Shown: in pieces, positions 6,006 through 9,776 of the stretch
Numbering within the stretch: the first letter of the stretch is position 1
Layout: each line of letters begins with the position of its first letter
Source: an uncultured Calothrix sp.
GTDB lineage: Bacteria; Cyanobacteriota; Cyanobacteriia; Cyanobacteriales; Nostocaceae
Assembly (NCBI GenBank): GCA_937884685.1
Contig: CAKZYM010001019.1
Location: 1-9,776 of the forward strand
Direction: 5' to 3'
DNA length: 9,776 nucleotides
Translations under genes and position numbers: made by a program
Notes under the pieces: generated by a model
Seen by the model: only the letters and a program-made list of their open reading frames with translations
The model's database searches: none
Told to the model about the DNA's origin: nothing

Positions 6006-9000
6006 ATGTGGCATAAAGAAAAGAACAGAAATCCAATAGTTCGCTTGGCTTTATTATTGGCGTTGGCATCAACGCCGATGATGACTAATTTGTTCAAATC
6101 GGACTTTGTACTGGCTCAATCACCAAGCGAAACCCCATCTTTTCCGCTTCCGACTGCGGTGCCGAATGGGACTAAAATTCGGGTAGATGGTTCCGCTAGC
6201 ATGACGAGAGCGAATGAAGCGTTAAAGCAGCGTTTTGAGAAAGAATATTCCGGTACTAATGTTGAGCTTGCTAACAATGGAACCGATGAAGCACTCAAAG
6301 CTTTAGAAGAAGGAAAAATAGATATTGCGGCAATTGGACGCGGTTTAACCCCCGAAAAACTAGAAGAACAGGGTTTGGAACAGCAGCTTTTGCGACGGGA
6401 AAAAATTGCAATAATTGTAGGTAAGAATAATCCTTTCAAAGGGGATTTAAGCAATCAGAAGTTTACCCAAATTTATACTGGAGAAATCACCAACTGGTCG
6501 GAACTTGGCGGTCCTTCAAAGGAAATTAGAGTTATTGACCGTCCCGAGTTTAGCGATACTCGCGAAGCTTTTAAAAATTATCCCCTTTTTAAGGGCAGAT
6601 TAATAACTGGCTCTACAGCAACTCAATTGGATAGCGACGACCCAGCGGAAGTTGTTAACAAGTTAGGTGATGATGGTATTGGTTTTGTGTTAGCCAATCA
6701 GGTAGAGGAATTGGGTGACAACGTGCGTATTTTGAGTATGCACAAAGTTTCACCAACCGACTCCAGATATCCTTATTCGCAACCGCTGGTTTACGTCTTC
6801 AAGAAAAACCCCACCGAAGCAGTTAAAAACTTTGTTGGTTTTTCAACCGCAGAACCGGGACAAGAAGCTTTACAGGTGGCTAGAAAAGCAGAATCCGTAG
6901 CAGTTGCAGCGGCTGTTGCTCAAGCAGTTTCTGGTGATGCTCCTGACGCTACAGCAACTACAGGAGCAACTCCTGAAGCAACTACAGGAGCAACTCCCGG
7001 AGCAACAGCTGATGGTACAGAGGCTGGTAGTGGTAATCAAGCAGGTGCAGCAAACGAAGATGTGGGACCTGCAACCAATACATCTGCTTCCGATGGTAGT
7101 AGCACTACAGCACTTGTACCTGATAATACGGGTATTGCGGCTGAAACAGGTGATGGAACAATGCCTTGGTGGTGGATTTTACTACCCGTTGCAGTTATTG
7201 GCGCATTAGCGCTGTGGTGGTTGTTGGGAAGACGCAAGTCTCAAGAGGATGATACGGTTGCTCGCGGTGTGTTACCAGAAAATTCTCCTCCTCCTTTTAC
7301 TCCTACTTCTACTACCGGGCCGGTTAAGGAACCCGAACCCGTCGCAAATACACCTGCTGAGCCAAATGCAGAAATAAATGCAGCCGCAGTAGAACCGGAC
7401 AATACAGCAGGAGGAATTAATGCAGCAGGAATTGCAGCAGGAGCAGCAGGAATTGCAGGATTGGGAGCAGCAGGTGCAGCAGCGCTGTCTTCCAGAGATA
7501 AGAATGAAGATGAACCTGAAATTCGCGACAATTTTGTAGCTGATACTTCTCCCGAAGCACGTTTCAATGCACCGGATTCAGAACAAGCGAATATTTATGG
7601 TACGGGATTAGATATCGAAGCACCAGATTTAGAACAACCCGACATTCCAGATACGAGCTTAGATTTAGAAGCACCAGCTAATGTAGTCAGCAGTTCTTTT
7701 CCTTCGTTACCGCGAATTAATACCCCAATTGATAATGTAGAAGCACCACCAACAGAACCAGTTGTTTCGGATACATCATCAGAAAATAATTTAGATAATA
7801 ACGCTGTTCCTCAAGAAGAATTACCATCCGCTTCCACAAGTAATTTTCTAGGTAATTTTGCCCTAGGTACTGGTGTCGCAGGTGCGGCCGCAGCGGCTGG
7901 TGCTGGCGCTCAGAGAATCAAATCACAATTTGCTGGTAAAGAAGTTCCGGAATCAAAAGAAGATGAATCAACAGAAGAGGAATCTTCACAAATACAAGGA
8001 ACTGTTCCTTATCCTCAATTACCAGATGTTTGGGACAGCACACAAACAGAACAAGTAAATACTGAAGCAGATAATTCTGTAAGTAGTGGTTCGGATTTGT
8101 TAAATGAAGAAAATAGCAATCCTGACAACGACCTAACCTCACCTTCTTCTTTGTGGGGAACCTCACCAACTGAAGAACCATCAACTGAAGAGGAACAGGA
8201 AGAATCATCCTTTGCTTTAGGTGTTAATCCAGACAGTGATTCGAGTTTATTAAATCGCGATGACGAAAATAGACTAGAAGAAAATAACGATGTAACTTCA
8301 CCTTCTTCATTATGGGGAACCTCACCAACTGAAGAACCATCAACTGAAGAGGAACAGGAAGAAAAATCGTCTTTTCCTTTTGGTGGAGCAGCAGCAGGAG
8401 CCGGTTTAGTAGCGGGAGCGGCTGCAATTGGTTCTAAATTCTTCAATCGTGACAATGCTGATGCATCTAAAGACAGTAATAACACTGAAGTAAATCATGA
8501 TGTTGAGCAGCAAGCAACCACTGAAGAACAAAATAATGAATCGGGTAACACTGGTTTAGGTAGCGGGTGGTTCTTGAATCGGTTTAGAAAAAATACACCA
8601 GATGCAACCGATACAGATACAACTGATACCGCTCAGACATCAGAAATTGCCGAAACTTCCGAGTTGCCAGAAGTTCGTATCATCAATCAAGATGAACAAT
8701 TGGCAGATGCTCAAACAGCACCACCACAAGAGCAACCAACAAACGATGGTTTACCAAATGTTTGGGTAACTCAATCAAATCAACAACCTGCTACCCCAGA
8801 AGAAACCGTTACCCAAGAAGAAATTGCCCAATTTGGGGTTTCATCTACAGTAGAAGAAGATACTTCTGCACCAGCAACAGGTGCGGTATTAGCTGGAGGA
8901 GCCGCTGTTGGAGCGTTTGCACTTGGTTCTCAAATGAAAGCCAATGACGAACAATCCCAAGAGCAAAACAGCGAAACTTCTACTTCTCAAGAATCCTTTG

Positions 9001-9707
9001 ATGAAGATATAGCTTTAGACGAAGTTGCAGACCAAGCTGAGATAGATACCATAATTCGGACATCCAAGGAAGACCCAGACCAAGGAGACACCGATTGGGA
9101 TAGAATTTACGGTATTCACCATAATGGAGCGACCGTTGTACCCGGTGAAAGCAATATACTTTTAGCAAATCGCACTCCAAAATGGGCTTATGCTTCTTGG
9201 AATATTGCGGATGCTGATAGAGAAGCAATGCAAGAAAGGGGTGCTGCTCAACTAATATTGAGACTTTATGACACCACCGACATTGACCTCAGCTATCAAA
9301 ACGCTAAGCTAGTACAACAGTACGAATGCGAAGAAACAGTTAATCATCGTTATGTAGCTATACCATTACCAGATAGAGATTACATCACCGAAATCGGCTA
9401 TCTGACAAAGGATAAAGAATGGTTATTAGTATCGCGATCGCCAATTGTTCGAGTATTCAGTCGTCCCCACAAAGACTTCTGGTTTGAAGCAGATGCGGAA
9501 TTAATAATTCATGGTGCTACCGAACCCGGTTCCATAGTAACCATTGACGGACACAACATTAAAGTCAAGCAAGACGGTACATTCCATTTGAGGATTCCCT
9601 TCACCGAAAGCTTGATTAACTACTTAATTACCGCAGTCGCTCCCGATAGCGAACAAGCAAAAACCATTCACATGCAATTTTCACAGAAAGAAAGGGAGAA
9701 TAGGTAA
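6006..9707 (+). CDS. Large envelope protein: PstS-like domain, membrane helix, disordered region, DUF4912-like domain
   Basis: A 1233-aa protein if it starts at ATG 6006 (GGGG 5998-6001 just upstream); a TTG at 5976 would add 10 residues. Domains in order: signal peptide (basic NPIVR, hydrophobic 14-30, likely cleavage after VLA at 37); a PstS-like periplasmic binding domain, about 55-295, with VDGSASMT, KIDIAAIGRGLT and the hallmark YTGEITNWSELGG; an Ala/Thr/Gly linker with two 8-residue repeats (ATTGATPE/G); a membrane helix 388-407 followed by GRRK, which fits a cytoplasmic exit; an acidic, probably disordered region, about 410-1030, with four Gly/Ala-rich hydrophobic blocks; and a DUF4912-like domain with LLANRTPKWAYASW (about 1052-1065) and a C-terminal beta-rich piece. 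No PstC, PstA or PstB genes adjoin it, so a transport role is doubtful. Sensing a ligand or linking envelope layers is more plausible, but the function is unknown. Confidence 0.88.
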   Translation: MWHKEKNRNPIVRLALLLALASTPMMTNLFKSDFVLAQSPSETPSFPLPTAVPNGTKIRVDGSASMTRANEALKQRFEKEYSGTNVELANNGTDEALKALEEGKIDIAAIGRGLTPEKLEEQGLEQQLLRREKIAIIVGKNNPFKGDLSNQKFTQIYTGEITNWSELGGPSKEIRVIDRPEFSDTREAFKNYPLFKGRLITGSTATQLDSDDPAEVVNKLGDDGIGFVLANQVEELGDNVRILSMHKVSPTDSRYPYSQPLVYVFKKNPTEAVKNFVGFSTAEPGQEALQVARKAESVAVAAAVAQAVSGDAPDATATTGATPEATTGATPGATADGTEAGSGNQAGAANEDVGPATNTSASDGSSTTALVPDNTGIAAETGDGTMPWWWILLPVAVIGALALWWLLGRRKSQEDDTVARGVLPENSPPPFTPTSTTGPVKEPEPVANTPAEPNAEINAAAVEPDNTAGGINAAGIAAGAAGIAGLGAAGAAALSSRDKNEDEPEIRDNFVADTSPEARFNAPDSEQANIYGTGLDIEAPDLEQPDIPDTSLDLEAPANVVSSSFPSLPRINTPIDNVEAPPTEPVVSDTSSENNLDNNAVPQEELPSASTSNFLGNFALGTGVAGAAAAAGAGAQRIKSQFAGKEVPESKEDESTEEESSQIQGTVPYPQLPDVWDSTQTEQVNTEADNSVSSGSDLLNEENSNPDNDLTSPSSLWGTSPTEEPSTEEEQEESSFALGVNPDSDSSLLNRDDENRLEENNDVTSPSSLWGTSPTEEPSTEEEQEEKSSFPFGGAAAGAGLVAGAAAIGSKFFNRDNADASKDSNNTEVNHDVEQQATTEEQNNESGNTGLGSGWFLNRFRKNTPDATDTDTTDTAQTSEIAETSELPEVRIINQDEQLADAQTAPPQEQPTNDGLPNVWVTQSNQQPATPEETVTQEEIAQFGVSSTVEEDTSAPATGAVLAGGAAVGAFALGSQMKANDEQSQEQNSETSTSQESFDEDIALDEVADQAEIDTIIRTSKEDPDQGDTDWDRIYGIHHNGATVVPGESNILLANRTPKWAYASWNIADADREAMQERGAAQLILRLYDTTDIDLSYQNAKLVQQYECEETVNHRYVAIPLPDRDYITEIGYLTKDKEWLLVSRSPIVRVFSRPHKDFWFEADAELIIHGATEPGSIVTIDGHNIKVKQDGTFHLRIPFTESLINYLITAVAPDSEQAKTIHMQFSQKERENR
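6953..6997 (+). repeat. Two 21-bp direct repeats, 24-bp period, in the linker
   Basis: The same 21 bases occur at 6953-6973 and 6977-6997, giving two in-frame 8-residue units ATTGATPE and ATTGATPG. They form part of the flexible linker between the binding domain and the membrane helix. They probably arose by slippage. Confidence 0.75.
8134..8363 (+). repeat. In-frame 159-bp-period duplication in the acidic region
   Basis: A 71-bp block at 8134-8204 recurs at 8293-8363 with three mismatches, all in its first 20 bases; the last 51 bases are identical. Both encode TSPSSLWGTSPTEEPSTEEE and the following QEE. Weaker protein similarity extends upstream (SGSDLLN versus SDSSLLN), so the real unit is about 53 residues. 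The near identity implies a recent duplication or gene conversion. Confidence 0.85.
9434..9441. other. HIP1 octamer GCGATCGC
   Basis: The highly iterated palindrome typical of many cyanobacterial genomes. It occurs once in this window, inside the DUF4912-like coding region. It supports the cyanobacterial origin. Confidence 0.8.
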
Positions 9708-9708
9708 C

Positions 9709-9776
9709 GGTTATCAGTGAACAGTGAACAGTTATCAGTGAACAGTTAGGAGTTAGGAGTTAGGAGTTAGGAGTTA
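9709..9776. repeat. Heptanucleotide tandem array (STRR-type), cut by window edge
   Basis: Starting 2 bp after the stop codon, the sequence divides cleanly into 7-mers: GGTTATC, AGTGAAC twice, AGTTATC, AGTGAAC, then AGTTAGG four times and a partial AGTTA. Two variants (AGTGAAC and AGTTATC) are interspersed before the uniform AGTTAGG run. Such arrays are a hallmark of Nostocales genomes. The true right end is outside the window. Confidence 0.9.

Noticed and set aside
5885..6097. 70-codon antisense frame across the 6006 gene start
   Set aside because: It overlaps the signal peptide region on the opposite strand and has no supporting features.
8134..8363. CRISPR-like repeat
   Set aside because: Only two copies, in frame within one protein, with no regular short spacers.
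8015..8485. 156-codon antisense frame with repeated SSVGEVPH motifs
   Set aside because: It is the mirror of the repeated Ser/Glu-rich coding region; repeats and low complexity on the plus strand create long antisense frames.

Overview
The window looks like chromosomal DNA of a filamentous, probably heterocyst-forming cyanobacterium. The reasons are degenerate heptanucleotide repeats (AGTTAGG-type) at the right edge and around 5383-5466, one HIP1 octamer (GCGATCGC, 9434-9441), AT-rich spacers, and a large surface/envelope protein ending in a DUF4912-like domain, a type familiar from cyanobacteria. The genus cannot be fixed from the sequence alone.

Left half (1-4940): a stress-type cluster. 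A complete 10-helix P2-type cation ATPase (357-3068, +) converges on a universal stress protein gene (3086-3625, -). That gene is divergent from a small heat-shock protein gene (3964-4539, +), which is followed by a 59-residue protein (4598-4777, +) and a strong intrinsic terminator (4912-4940). The ATPase upstream region and the usp/hsp20 intergenic region share an unusual 11-bp-phased tandem motif (TGAG-type half-sites). In the intergenic region it occurs twice in mirror orientation. This suggests the ATPase, Usp and Hsp20 answer to one DNA-binding regulator. The inference is that they form a regulon for ion balance and protein protection under stress such as low oxygen, acid or salt.

Middle (4941-6005): a decayed spacer. 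It contains the C-terminal remnant of a heavy-metal (P1B) ATPase, broken by one extra base. The remnant begins immediately after an 11-bp element (GGGAGCATCCC) whose reverse complement also occurs at 43-53. The rest is palindromes and worn heptad repeats, with no convincing gene.

Right half (6006-9707): one 1233-residue protein with signal peptide, PstS-like substrate-binding domain, one clear membrane helix, a roughly 620-residue acidic low-complexity region punctuated by four Gly/Ala-rich hydrophobic blocks, and a C-terminal DUF4912-like domain. It looks like an envelope-spanning sensor or scaffold rather than a transport component, since no permease or ATPase genes adjoin it. The window ends in a heptamer array.
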